A DNA stretch of 51,643 bases from an uncultured Clostridia bacterium (GTDB taxonomy: Bacteria > Bacillota > Clostridia > Christensenellales > Aristaeellaceae), in contig CAKTXH010000003.1 in NCBI GenBank assembly GCA_934630975.1, forward strand, positions 1 through 51,643, given 5' to 3'. Numbering within the stretch: the first letter of the stretch is position 1; every line of letters begins with the position of its first letter. Below the pieces are notes generated by a model that worked only from the letters and a program-made list of their open reading frames with translations, did not search any database and was not told where the DNA came from. Position numbers and translations under genes: made by a program. Of this stretch, positions 6,431 through 15,082 are shown piece after piece.

Positions 6431-7563
6431 ACCTGACCTTGGAGATTTCCGGGCTGAATCTGGAACGCCTGCTCCGCGCGGCGGGGGAAGGCGGCGTTCA
6501 ACTGCAAAACGTCCGCCGGGTGGACGAGCGAACCGTGCGCGTTACGGTTTCAGCGGCGCAGAAAAAGAAGCTGGCGGCGCTCTGCGAAAAGTACGGCTGG
6601 CAGATGACGGAGGTTCGCGCAGGCTGGCCGCTGAGACTCGCCAGAAGCATGAAAAGACGATGGACGCTCGGCATAGCCATGCTGCTCAGCGTCTTTTTGG
6701 TCTATGTCTCTTCCGAAATGATCTGGCGGGTGGAGATTTCCGGCGCGGGGGAAAACGTCGCGGAGGTGCGCCGCTGTCTGGAAACGGAAAATGCGCGCGT
6801 CGGGCGGCTGAAAAAGCGGGTTTCGACGGATCAATTGGCCGCGGCGCTGTCGCTGGCCGCGCCGGGGCTGGCGCATGTCGCCGCGCGGTACGAGGGCAGC
6901 ACGCTGGTCATCGACTGCCGGCAGGCGCGCGAGGGCGAACAGGCGGGCGTGGCCGGACAGGGCGCGGATATCGTCGCGGCGCGGGAAGGCGTCGTCGTGC
7001 GCATCAGCGCGGAAAGCGGCACGCCGAAGGTCAAGCCCGGTCAGGCCGTGCGCAAGGGACAGACGCTGATCGCCGGGCAGGAGCGGACGCTCGGCGGCGA
7101 AACGCGCGCCTGCCGGGCGCAGGGGGAGATCGTCGCCCGATGCTTTGCCGAAGGCGAGGCGCGCGTGCGGCTGAACGTGACGGGCACGGTGGAAACGGGC
7201 GAAACCCGCCGACGTGTGCGCATCGAAAGCCCGAAAGGGAGCCGCATGGTGCAGGATGCGGCGGATTTTGACCAGCAGGATATCGGCGTGGAGATTCAGC
7301 CGATCGTCGGGCTGTACCTGCCCGTCTGGCGGCGCGTGGAGACGCTTGCGCGTACCGTCAGCGTGCCTCAAAGCCGAACAATGGCCGACGCGCGCAGTCA
7401 GGCGCAGGGCGCGGCGGAAAAAATGGCCAAATTAAACTGCCCGGCCGGGGTCGAAATCCTTGACAAATGGGTAGAATATAGTATGATAGATGATGAGTTC
7501 GTGTATGCGACTGTGGTGCTTGTTTTTGAAGCGCCCATCGGCGCGCGGCACGGCGCAGATTAG
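6427..7563 (+). CDS. yqfD: Sporulation protein YqfD
   Basis: 378 residues from ATG 6427 inside the yqfC stop (ATGA). The cytosolic N-terminus (1-75) has the RxxGxxxxNV pattern of the family. One membrane segment follows (about 80-100, GIAMLLSVFLVYVSSEMIW), then a large extracytoplasmic domain with HVAARYEGSTLVIDC (about 148-162) and GVVVRISAESGTPKVKPGQ, a lipoyl/barrel-sandwich-like stretch. It belongs to the stage IV sporulation YqfD family and is thought to act at the mother-cell membrane around the forespore. The next gene, phoH, begins 28 bases after its stop, so the block is probably one operon. Confidence 0.88.
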   Translation: MNLTLEISGLNLERLLRAAGEGGVQLQNVRRVDERTVRVTVSAAQKKKLAALCEKYGWQMTEVRAGWPLRLARSMKRRWTLGIAMLLSVFLVYVSSEMIWRVEISGAGENVAEVRRCLETENARVGRLKKRVSTDQLAAALSLAAPGLAHVAARYEGSTLVIDCRQAREGEQAGVAGQGADIVAAREGVVVRISAESGTPKVKPGQAVRKGQTLIAGQERTLGGETRACRAQGEIVARCFAEGEARVRLNVTGTVETGETRRRVRIESPKGSRMVQDAADFDQQDIGVEIQPIVGLYLPVWRRVETLARTVSVPQSRTMADARSQAQGAAEKMAKLNCPAGVEILDKWVEYSMIDDEFVYATVVLVFEAPIGARHGAD

Positions 7564-7591
7564 CCCTTCGGGGCGTGGGAGGACTGCTTCT

Positions 7592-8602
7592 TTGGCAGAG
7601 GATCAGAAATTGGCCTCGGCATCCGGGGCTTTGCAAAACCTGTTCGGCACGGGGGACGAAAACGTCCGCCTGCTGGAAAAACTGATGCGCGTGCATGTAG
7701 CCCTGCGCGGCGGCGATATCGTGGTGGAGGGCGAAGACGAGCGGGACGTGGACAGCGCCCGCGAGATTTTGAAAAAGCTCTGCGCGCTGGCCGAAAAGGG
7801 CGAGCGCGTGGATACGGCGGTGGTGCAATACGCCGTCAGCCTGCTGGAAAAGGGCGAGCTGGATCAACTGGATAACCTGTACGGCGAAATCGTGGCGACG
7901 ACCTTCCGCGGCCGCCCCATCCGCTGCAAGACGCTGGGTCAGCAGGCGTATGTGCGCGCGATTCGCCGCAACACGCTGACCTTCGGCATCGGCCCGGCGG
8001 GCACGGGCAAAACCTATCTGGCGATGGCGATGGCCGTCTCCGCGCTCAAGAGCAAGGAGGTCGAGCGCATCGTGCTGACCCGTCCGGCGGTGGAAGCGGG
8101 CGAAAAGCTGGGCTTCCTGCCCGGCGACCTCAACCAGAAGGTCGATCCCTATCTGCGGCCGCTGTATGACGCGATGTTTGATATGCTCGGCGCGGAAACC
8201 TGTCAGCGCATGCAGGAGCGCGGCGTGATTGAGGTCGCGCCGCTGGCGTACATGCGCGGCCGCACGCTCTCCGACGCGTTCATCATCCTCGACGAGGCGC
8301 AGAACACCACCACCGAACAGATGAAGATGTTTTTGACGCGCATGGGTTTCCGCTCGCGCATCGTCGTGACGGGCGATCCTTCGCAGATCGACCTGCCGCG
8401 CGGCAAACGGAGCGGCCTGACCGAGGCGGTCGAGGTGCTGGAAGGCGTGGAGGATATCAGCGTTCAGCGGCTGACGCATCACGACGTGGTTCGCCACGAG
8501 CTGGTGCAGGCCATTGTGCGCGCGTATGACGAACACGCCGCCCGCGCAAAGGAGGAATGGAGCGATGGACGTTACGCGCAAGAGCGCCCGCAAATGGATT
8601 GA
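7592..8602 (+). CDS. phoH: PhoH-family ATPase (PhoH-like protein YqfE/PhoH)
   Basis: 336 residues starting at TTG 7592, which has GGGAGGA 8 bases upstream. An in-frame ATG at 7490 lies inside yqfD with no ribosome site. Walker A GPAGTGKTYLA (134-144) and Walker B IILDEAQNTT (231-240) define the PhoH NTPase, related to RNA helicase cores. The N-terminal 100 residues contain the KH-like LMRVHVALRGGDIVVEG. The family is linked to RNA metabolism together with YbeY, which lies two genes downstream. It overlaps the next gene by 38 bases, suggesting tight coupling. Confidence 0.92.
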   Translation: MAEDQKLASASGALQNLFGTGDENVRLLEKLMRVHVALRGGDIVVEGEDERDVDSAREILKKLCALAEKGERVDTAVVQYAVSLLEKGELDQLDNLYGEIVATTFRGRPIRCKTLGQQAYVRAIRRNTLTFGIGPAGTGKTYLAMAMAVSALKSKEVERIVLTRPAVEAGEKLGFLPGDLNQKVDPYLRPLYDAMFDMLGAETCQRMQERGVIEVAPLAYMRGRTLSDAFIILDEAQNTTTEQMKMFLTRMGFRSRIVVTGDPSQIDLPRGKRSGLTEAVEVLEGVEDISVQRLTHHDVVRHELVQAIVRAYDEHAARAKEEWSDGRYAQERPQMD

Positions 8603-10736
8603 CAGCCTGAGCCTGCGGGTGCAGCAGGCGCTGTTTGCGGCGGTGACTTACCTCATCCTGCTGGCGATCTGCCTGCTGGCGATTTCGCCGGAGCAATACG
8701 ATTTGAGCGTGGGCGACGTTGCGCCCAAGACGATCACGGCCAGCAAGGATATCGTCGATGAAATCACGACCGAGCGGCGCAGACAGGCCGCGGCGGACGC
8801 GGTTTCCCCGGTTTATTACAAGGACGACACGGTTTCCGATACCGTGCTTTCCGATATGGACGCGGTGTTCTCTGAGCTGCGCGCCGTGCGCGAGCTGGGC
8901 GAACAGATTCAAACCGCGTGGGGCGAGGACGGCGGCTCGTTCACCGAGGCGGATTACGCGCAGGCCTCCGGGCTGGTGACGCGGCTGTCGCTGAGCAATT
9001 ACCAGCTCCGCACGCTGATGAACACCAGCGAGAGCGATTTTGAAAGCCTGTACCAGTCGCTCGTTTCCGCGACGCGCACGACGCTGGTTTCCACCATCAC
9101 CGAAGGCCAGATCAACGACGCGATCAACAACATTCAGCAGATCGTCTCCTACAACACGCGGACGGATCTATGGTATAACGTCGCGATTCCGACGCTGCGC
9201 GCCTGCCTCAAGGCGAACATGCTGATTGATCAGGAGGCGACGGAGGAAAACCGCCAGAAGGCCAGCGACGCGGTGGAACCGACGGTCTATAAGCAGGATC
9301 AAAACATCGTGGTCAAGGGCGACCGAGTGACGGCCGAACAGATTGCGGTGCTCGAATCCCTCGGCCTGCTGGAGGGCAACAGCTTTGATTATCCGCTTTA
9401 TATCGGCACGGCGGTGACGCTGGCGCTGATTCTGGCGGGCGCGTATCTGTACGCCTATCTCTTCGCCAAGCCGATGCTGAGCATGGGGCCGAGCGCGCTG
9501 GTGCTGCTGATTGCGGGCGTGCTGACGGTGCTGCTGTGCCTGCTGATGGGCGAATACCTGAACATCAACGCGATGCCCGTCGCGCTGGGCGCGATGCTGG
9601 TGGTCAACCTGCTGGGCGCGCGCGCGGCTTACGTGGCCAACATGGCGCTGACGCTGATTATCACGCTGCTGACGGCGAAGGGCACGGGGCTGGTCACCTC
9701 GCAGACGCTCAGCGTGCTGCTGACCTGCTCGCTGGGCGGGCTGGTTGCCATCTACATGCTGCGCAAAAACACGGCCCGCGTGATGGTCGTGGTCAGCGGC
9801 CTTGTCGTCGGCGCGGTGAACTTCGGCATCCTCGTCTGCGTCCGCGCGCTGACTTCCAGCGACATGAGCGGCGTGTGGACGGATATGGCCTATTCCGTCG
9901 GCGGCGCGGTGGTTTCCGCCGTGCTCTGTGTCGGCTTGCAGCCGATTCTGGAGACGGCGTTCAACCTCGTCACGCCTTCCAAGCTGATTGAGCTTTCCAA
10001 CCCGAATCAGCCGCTTCTGCGGCGGCTGATGATCGAAACGCCGGGCACATATCATCATTCGATGGTCGTCGCGAATCTGGCGGAGGCCGCGGCGGAGGCG
10101 GTCGGCGCGAACGCGCTGCTCGCCCGCGTCGGCGCGTATTACCACGACATCGGCAAGCTGATTCGCCCGATGTATTTCAAGGAAAACCAAATGGGCGAAA
10201 ACCCGCACGACAAGACCGACCCGCGCGTCTCCACCGCGATTCTGACGGAGCATACCCGCGACGGCGTGGAGCTGGCGCGTAAGCACCGCCTGCCCGAGCC
10301 GATCATCGACATGATCCGCCAGCACCACGGCGATACGCCGGTGATGTATTTCTACGCCAAGGCGGTGAAGATGCTGGGCGAGGAGAATGTGGATATCCGC
10401 GATTTCCGCTATGACGGCCCGAAGCCGCAGACCGCCGAGGCCGCGATTCTGATGCTGAGCGACACGGTGGAGGCCGCCGTCCGCGCCCTGCCCGACCCGA
10501 CGCAGGAGAAAATTTCCGCGCTGATCCGCAAGCTGGTGCGCGGCAAGATGGAGGACGGCCAGCTGGACGAATGTACGCTGACCTTCCGCGACATCGGCAA
10601 AATCTGCGCGGCGTTTGAAACGGTGCTGCAAGGCGTTTTCCACGAGCGCATCGAATACCCCAGCGTGGATTTGAGCCGCGCGCAGCACCACAGCGAGCAG
10701 AAGCAGGCGGCGCAGAAGACGGAGGCAAAAGCATGA
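8565..10736 (+). CDS. pgpH: 7TM-HD membrane protein, c-di-AMP phosphodiesterase PgpH/YqfF type
   Basis: 723 residues from ATG 8565 (AAAGGAGG 9 bases upstream, within phoH). Layout: TM1 (about 20-40), an extracytoplasmic 7TMR-HDED sensor (about 45-275), a bundle of seven membrane helices (about 280-470), and a cytosolic HD domain. In the HD domain TYHHSMVVANLAEAAAEA (about 495) and YYHDIGKLIRP (about 524) carry the metal-binding His and HD pair. HEHTRDG-like and HHGDTP motifs follow. This family degrades c-di-AMP to pApA. The stop overlaps the ybeY start (ATGA). Confidence 0.92.
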   Translation: MDVTRKSARKWIDSLSLRVQQALFAAVTYLILLAICLLAISPEQYDLSVGDVAPKTITASKDIVDEITTERRRQAAADAVSPVYYKDDTVSDTVLSDMDAVFSELRAVRELGEQIQTAWGEDGGSFTEADYAQASGLVTRLSLSNYQLRTLMNTSESDFESLYQSLVSATRTTLVSTITEGQINDAINNIQQIVSYNTRTDLWYNVAIPTLRACLKANMLIDQEATEENRQKASDAVEPTVYKQDQNIVVKGDRVTAEQIAVLESLGLLEGNSFDYPLYIGTAVTLALILAGAYLYAYLFAKPMLSMGPSALVLLIAGVLTVLLCLLMGEYLNINAMPVALGAMLVVNLLGARAAYVANMALTLIITLLTAKGTGLVTSQTLSVLLTCSLGGLVAIYMLRKNTARVMVVVSGLVVGAVNFGILVCVRALTSSDMSGVWTDMAYSVGGAVVSAVLCVGLQPILETAFNLVTPSKLIELSNPNQPLLRRLMIETPGTYHHSMVVANLAEAAAEAVGANALLARVGAYYHDIGKLIRPMYFKENQMGENPHDKTDPRVSTAILTEHTRDGVELARKHRLPEPIIDMIRQHHGDTPVMYFYAKAVKMLGEENVDIRDFRYDGPKPQTAEAAILMLSDTVEAAVRALPDPTQEKISALIRKLVRGKMEDGQLDECTLTFRDIGKICAAFETVLQGVFHERIEYPSVDLSRAQHHSEQKQAAQKTEAKA

Positions 10737-11233
10737 TTTTGGAGTTTGAAGACGAAAAGAACCTGCTGGACGAGCAGACCCGCGCGCTGATGCAGACCTG
10801 CTCGCAGGCCGCGCAGCAGGCGGAGGGCGTGACGCTGCCGCTGTCCGTGTTCATCCGCGTGGTGGACGACGACGAGATTCGCGAGATCAACCGTGAGCAG
10901 CGGGGCAAGGACGCCGCGACGGACGTGCTCTCCTTCCCGACGGTGAATTATCCCAAGGGAAAGACGGCGGGCGCGTGCGAGGCGCTGCTGCGCGAGGAAT
11001 TCGACCCGGACACGGATGCCTGCGCCATCGGCGACATCGTGATCTCGATGGATCACGTGCGCGCGCAGGCAGCGGAATACGGCCACAGCGAACGGCGCGA
11101 GTGCGGCTATCTGCTGACGCACGGGCTGTTCCACCTGATGGGTTACGATCACATGACCGACGAGGATAAGCCCGTGATGCGCGCGATGGAAGAAAAGGCG
11201 CTCGCCTCCATCGGGCTGACCAGAGAGGGGTAA
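10733..11233 (+). CDS. ybeY: Endoribonuclease YbeY (16S rRNA maturation)
   Basis: 166 residues. The zinc motif HGLFHLMGYDH (130-140; H130, H134, H140) is complete, and the preceding IGDIVISMDHV and DEIREINREQRGKDAATDVL are family hallmarks. YbeY is a metal-dependent RNase needed for 3' maturation of 16S rRNA and ribosome quality control. The ATG overlaps the pgpH stop by four bases. In many Firmicutes a diacylglycerol kinase gene follows; here cdd follows directly after 5 bases. Confidence 0.95.
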   Translation: MILEFEDEKNLLDEQTRALMQTCSQAAQQAEGVTLPLSVFIRVVDDDEIREINREQRGKDAATDVLSFPTVNYPKGKTAGACEALLREEFDPDTDACAIGDIVISMDHVRAQAAEYGHSERRECGYLLTHGLFHLMGYDHMTDEDKPVMRAMEEKALASIGLTREG

Positions 11234-11238
11234 CGAAC

Positions 11239-11628
11239 ATGACGGATGAAAAGCTGCTTGAGCTGGCGCTGGATGCGCGAAAGAACGCCTATGTGCCGTA
11301 TTCCGGCTATGCCGTCGGCGCGGCGCTGCTGACGGAGGATGGAAAGGTATTCACCGGCTGCAACATCGAAAACGCGGCCTACGGCAACACGCTCTGCGCC
11401 GAGCGCACCGCGCTGGTCAAGGCCGTGAGCGAGGGTTACCGCAGGTTTACAAAAATCGCGATTGCTTCGAGCGGTTCCGCGCCGTATCCGTGCGGCGCGT
11501 GCCGTCAGTCGCTCTATGAATTTGCGCCGGGGCTTGAGGTGCTGGTCACGTGGGACGGCAACGTCGAGCGCGCGCCGCTCTCCGAGCTGCTGCCGCACGG
11601 CTTCGGCCCGTCGTCGCTGGGCAAGTAA
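11239..11628 (+). CDS. cdd: Cytidine deaminase
   Basis: 129 residues, the length of tetrameric cytidine deaminases, which convert (deoxy)cytidine to (deoxy)uridine in pyrimidine salvage. Zinc ligands are C53 (in TLCAERTA, with catalytic E55), C85 and C88 (PCGACRQ). The substrate-binding NIENAAYG (42-49) is intact. It sits between ybeY and era as in Bacillus, 5 bases after ybeY and 23 bases before era. Confidence 0.95.
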   Translation: MTDEKLLELALDARKNAYVPYSGYAVGAALLTEDGKVFTGCNIENAAYGNTLCAERTALVKAVSEGYRRFTKIAIASSGSAPYPCGACRQSLYEFAPGLEVLVTWDGNVERAPLSELLPHGFGPSSLGK

Positions 11629-11651
11629 AAAACGATAAAGGAATTAAAACA

Positions 11652-12554
11652 GTGAAAAGCGAAAATACAACGAAATTTCTTTCGGGCTTCGCCGCGATTG
11701 TCGGCCGCCCGAACGTCGGCAAATCCACGATGATGAACGCGATGGTCGGCGAAAAGGTCGCCATCGTTTCCAACCGCCCGCAGACGACGCGCAACCGCAT
11801 CATGGGCGTGGCCACGGATAAGGATTGGCAGATCGTCTTCCTCGATACGCCGGGTCTGCACAAGCCGCGCACGCGTCTGGGCGAGTACATGGTCAAGAGC
11901 GTGCAGGACGCGATGGACGGCATCGACGTGCTGCTGGTGCTGGTGGACGTAAGCGAAATCGGCCCGCAGGATCGCGCGATTGTCGAGGAGATGAGCGCCC
12001 GGAACGTGAAGAAGATTCTGGTGCTCAACAAGACGGATATCGTCGAGGAAGCGCGGCTCATGGCGGCGATTCAGTCCTTCGCCGAGGCGGGCTATGACGC
12101 GATTGTGCCCATCAGCGCGCGCACGGGCAAGGGCATGGACGAGCTGAAAAAGCTGATCGTCTCCTATCTGCCGGAAGGGCCGAAGTACTTCCCGGACGAC
12201 ATGATGACCGACCAGCCCGAACGCCAGATCTGCGCGGAGATCATCCGCGAAAAGGCGCTGCTGCATCTGCGCGAGGAAGTGCCGCACGGCATCGGCGTGG
12301 AGATGATGGCGATTAACAAGCTGAGCGATAACCTGACCGAGATTCACGCGACGATCTACTGCGAGCGCGCGAGCCATAAGGGCATCATCATCGGCAAGCA
12401 GGGCGCGATGCTGCGCACCATCGGCGCGGAAGCGCGGCGCGATATCGAGAATCTGCTGGGCACGAAGGTGAACCTCCAGCTCTGGGTCAAGGTTCGCGAG
12501 GATTGGCGCAACCGCATGGACGACCTGCGCACACTGGGCTACGAGAGCAACTGA
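11652..12554 (+). CDS. era: GTPase Era (ribosome assembly)
   Basis: 300 residues from GTG 11652 (AAAGGAAT upstream). The longer open frame to 11550 overlaps cdd and is rejected. G1 GRPNVGKST (18-26), G2/TRNR region (45-49), G3 DTPG (65-68) and G4 NKTD (about 126-129) form the GTPase. The C-terminal KH domain includes IGKQGAMLRTIGAEARRDIE, the GxxG RNA-binding loop that recognises the 3' end of 16S rRNA. It ends the yqfC-era block. Confidence 0.96.
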   Translation: MKSENTTKFLSGFAAIVGRPNVGKSTMMNAMVGEKVAIVSNRPQTTRNRIMGVATDKDWQIVFLDTPGLHKPRTRLGEYMVKSVQDAMDGIDVLLVLVDVSEIGPQDRAIVEEMSARNVKKILVLNKTDIVEEARLMAAIQSFAEAGYDAIVPISARTGKGMDELKKLIVSYLPEGPKYFPDDMMTDQPERQICAEIIREKALLHLREEVPHGIGVEMMAINKLSDNLTEIHATIYCERASHKGIIIGKQGAMLRTIGAEARRDIENLLGTKVNLQLWVKVREDWRNRMDDLRTLGYESN

Positions 12555-12647
12555 CGCCCTCAGGGTGGACACGCCGTTTGCATATGCAGCGAGGGCGGCC
12601 TGTGCGCGACGAAAATAAAACGATTCTTTTTGGAAAAAAATGAAACA

Positions 12648-12698
12648 AACGCCGCGGTTCTCTCGTCTTATAGACAGAAGGAAACGCGGCGTTTTTTC
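12648..12698 (+). terminator. Terminator or leader attenuator between era and the SH3 pair
   Basis: AACGCCGCG (12648-12656) pairs with CGCGGCGTT (12685-12693), followed by T6. The 28-base interior has weaker pairing around GTCT/AGAC. It ends about 10 bases before the ribosome site of the next gene, so it may also act on that gene. Confidence 0.7.
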
Positions 12699-12718
12699 GC
12701 GTGGGAAGGAGGAAGAAC

Positions 12719-13816
12719 ATGAAAAGATGGGGAATCGTATTGGCGGCGCTTCTGCTGACGGCAGGATGCGCGCTGGCCGACGACAGCGGCTTCGGGCTGG
12801 ACAACGAGCGGGCGCAAGCCATCTATTGGGAATATCCGGGCGCGGTGATTGAGGATTATGCCGAGGTCGAGACGGCGGGGCGGTCGTTTGCCTTCATCCT
12901 GTTTAAGCAGGAGCAAAGGCGAATGGCAAAGGTTTACTTTGCCAGCGAATTCGGCTGGACGGATTGGTTTGTGACGGCGGAGGGCGTGCCGCAGGGCGGA
13001 CGCGGGCGGCTGGAAACGGAGGGGGAATCCGTCACGATTTCGGCGGCGGACGGGAACGGCGCCCTGCGGACGATCACCTACGCATGGGACGCGGCGATGC
13101 CGAACGAGCCGAAGGGCACGGTGGAGGATCGGAAACAGTTTGTCGGCGGTTTCAGGCTGACAGCGTATGACGGTGCGTGGGTGGACGCGGACGGCGTGAT
13201 CCATTTTGCCGAGGGCGATGCGAAGGTCGAGCTGCTGAACGATATGCGCTATCTGGCTTACGGCAATCTGCCAAAAACGCGGGAGGAAGCGCTGGAAAAC
13301 AGCGATGTGCCGCCGGGATTCAGCTTTTCCAGCCCGCGCTCGGACACACTTTTCGGGCAGGTCGTGCCGCTTTCGGCGGATCACAGCCGCAAGGTCTATC
13401 TGGGACCCGGCAGGGATTACCCGCGGTCGGGGAACGGCAAGGCGGCGGTCGGCACGAACGGCTGGGTGCAGGTGTTCGGCCAATACGACGGCTGGCTGCT
13501 GATTCAATACCATATCGACGGGGATCATTATCGAATCGGCTGGATTGAAAAAAGTGCGCTGCCTGCGGGAACGAAGGTCGAGCGGCTGAAAATGAGCGAT
13601 TTCTGGGAGAACGAACTGTATCAGCAGGAGATTATGGAGGATTGCGTGATGACGGATGATCCGCTGGGGAGCGGCGCGGCGATTGCGCATCTAAAGACGG
13701 GGCGGAAGGTTTGGAGCCTCGCTTTTCTGGGCGCGGAATGGGAAATGATCGTTGTGGAGATCGACGGACAATGCTATTGGGGCTTTGTCCCGACCAACTG
13801 CATGTCGCATGGATGA
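12719..13816 (+). CDS. Secreted SH3-domain protein (tandem paralogue 1)
   Basis: 365 residues from ATG 12719 (AAGGAGG upstream). The signal peptide ends near residue 20. LLLTAGC could be a weak lipobox, but ALAD suits signal peptidase I as in the other secreted proteins here. Residues about 20-215 form an unrecognised beta-rich domain. An SH3-like segment follows at about 220-290 with LGPGRDYPRSGNGK, TNGWVQVFGQYDGW and GWIEKSALPAG, then a C-terminal region with MTDDPLGSGAAI. It is clearly related along its length to the next gene, a tandem duplication. Function is unknown; an extracytoplasmic binding role is inferred. Confidence 0.75.
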   Translation: MKRWGIVLAALLLTAGCALADDSGFGLDNERAQAIYWEYPGAVIEDYAEVETAGRSFAFILFKQEQRRMAKVYFASEFGWTDWFVTAEGVPQGGRGRLETEGESVTISAADGNGALRTITYAWDAAMPNEPKGTVEDRKQFVGGFRLTAYDGAWVDADGVIHFAEGDAKVELLNDMRYLAYGNLPKTREEALENSDVPPGFSFSSPRSDTLFGQVVPLSADHSRKVYLGPGRDYPRSGNGKAAVGTNGWVQVFGQYDGWLLIQYHIDGDHYRIGWIEKSALPAGTKVERLKMSDFWENELYQQEIMEDCVMTDDPLGSGAAIAHLKTGRKVWSLAFLGAEWEMIVVEIDGQCYWGFVPTNCMSHG

Positions 13817-13828
13817 TGGAGGGAAAAC

Positions 13829-14986
13829 ATGAAAAGAGTCGTTTTGTGGGTTTGCGCGCTGATGATGACGCTGATTGCGTCGGTTGGCGTTGCGGGAAAG
13901 TATTCGCCGTATTTCGCGACCGAGCCGCCGCGAGAGGTGCGTGAGCACGTGGCAAGCCGCTGGCCGGATTACGAATTTGAGGATTACTGCGAGGTGCGCG
14001 GCACGTCGAAGGGCGACTACGGCTTTGCGCTGGTGCATCGCAAAAACGAGCGGATTCTCGTCGGCTATCATAAAGTGGACGGCGAGATGAAATACTGGCT
14101 CAAGAACGCCGGAGCCGTGCCGCAGGGAAAGGAAGAAGCGTGGTTTGGCGTCGGTACGGCGGGCTGGGAGGAAGAAACGGATTGGATCGGGAATTTCACG
14201 GGCAGACAGGTTTACGACGACGGCCTGTGTTTTTCCGTGACCCAACTGGATGCGTCAGGCGAAAGCTATGAAAAAATGGTGGTGTATCGCTGGGAGAACG
14301 GCATGTTCCGCCTGAGCAGCTACCACAAAACGGAAGGCCGTGGGATTCGCGTTTCGGAAGACAAGCTGGATTTTATCGACTGGTCGAACGTCGTTTACCG
14401 CGGCGCGGTGCAGGGCACCGTTCAGCGCGATATCCGCTATGTGTCCTTTAACACACTGCCAACGTGGATCGAGGATGCGAAAGAGAAGCTGACGGTCGCG
14501 CCGAATCTGCGCTCCGGCGATTTTACATCCCAGAAGGTCAAGTTCACTGGCGGGCAGAAATTCCCCGTCTACACCGGCCCGGGGACGAACTACGCGCGCA
14601 GCGGCAACGGCAAGGGCCTGGTCAGCACGAACGGCTGGATCGAGGTCTATGGGCAGAAGGACGGCTGGATTCTGATTCAATACAGCATTTCCGCCGACCA
14701 CTACCGCTTTGGCTGGATCGAGAAAAGCGCCCTGCCGAAGGGAACGACCGTGCCGGAACTGAATTTCCGCGTTGCGCCAGGGGATCAATCCGTGGCGTTC
14801 GACCGGGATTCCTACCTGACCGACGACCCGCTGGTCAGCCGTGCGAAGATCTGCACGGTCAAGGCCGAAACGGATATCTTCTATCTGGGCAGCCTCAATG
14901 ACGAATGGGCGTATGTGATGGTGCAGACGGAGGACGGCAGGTGGATGTGCGGATTCATGCCGCAATACGATATTTCAAACGGATGA
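13829..14986 (+). CDS. Secreted SH3-domain protein (tandem paralogue 2)
   Basis: 385 residues, 12 bases after its paralogue, with GGAGGG upstream. Signal peptide 1-22. The architecture matches the previous protein: an N-terminal domain with VPQGKEEAWFG and RWENGMFRLSSYH, an SH3-like segment at about 245-310 (TGPGTNYARSGNGKG, TNGWIEVYGQKDGW, GWIEKSALPKG) and a tail with LTDDPLVSRAKI. The SH3 part is far better conserved between the two copies than the N-terminal part, suggesting the N-domains have diverged for different targets. No catalytic motif is visible. Confidence 0.75.
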   Translation: MKRVVLWVCALMMTLIASVGVAGKYSPYFATEPPREVREHVASRWPDYEFEDYCEVRGTSKGDYGFALVHRKNERILVGYHKVDGEMKYWLKNAGAVPQGKEEAWFGVGTAGWEEETDWIGNFTGRQVYDDGLCFSVTQLDASGESYEKMVVYRWENGMFRLSSYHKTEGRGIRVSEDKLDFIDWSNVVYRGAVQGTVQRDIRYVSFNTLPTWIEDAKEKLTVAPNLRSGDFTSQKVKFTGGQKFPVYTGPGTNYARSGNGKGLVSTNGWIEVYGQKDGWILIQYSISADHYRFGWIEKSALPKGTTVPELNFRVAPGDQSVAFDRDSYLTDDPLVSRAKICTVKAETDIFYLGSLNDEWAYVMVQTEDGRWMCGFMPQYDISNG

Positions 14987-15026
14987 TGAGCGACGGTTGA
15001 GCAAACGGGCGCGCGGGTTGAAAACG

Positions 15027-15061
15027 CCTCCATTGCGGAGGATGCGGGGCTTTGCTATAAT
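15027..15061 (+). promoter_or_regulatory. Sigma-A promoter with an overlapping palindrome (possible autoregulatory operator)
   Basis: TTGCGG (15033-15038), 17-base spacer, TATAAT (15056-15061). CCTCC-ATTGC-GGAGG (15027-15041) is a perfect inverted repeat straddling the -35, well placed for self-repression by the XRE-type product. Confidence 0.65.
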
Positions 15062-15082
15062 GCTTGCAGGGAGGCGGATGAG

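Noticed and set aside
12740..12790. Lipoprotein signal (LLLTAGC) in the first tandem SH3 protein
   Set aside because: The -3 residue is Thr rather than Leu/Val/Ile, and an ALAD site for signal peptidase I follows, as in the neighbours. Not called a lipoprotein with confidence.
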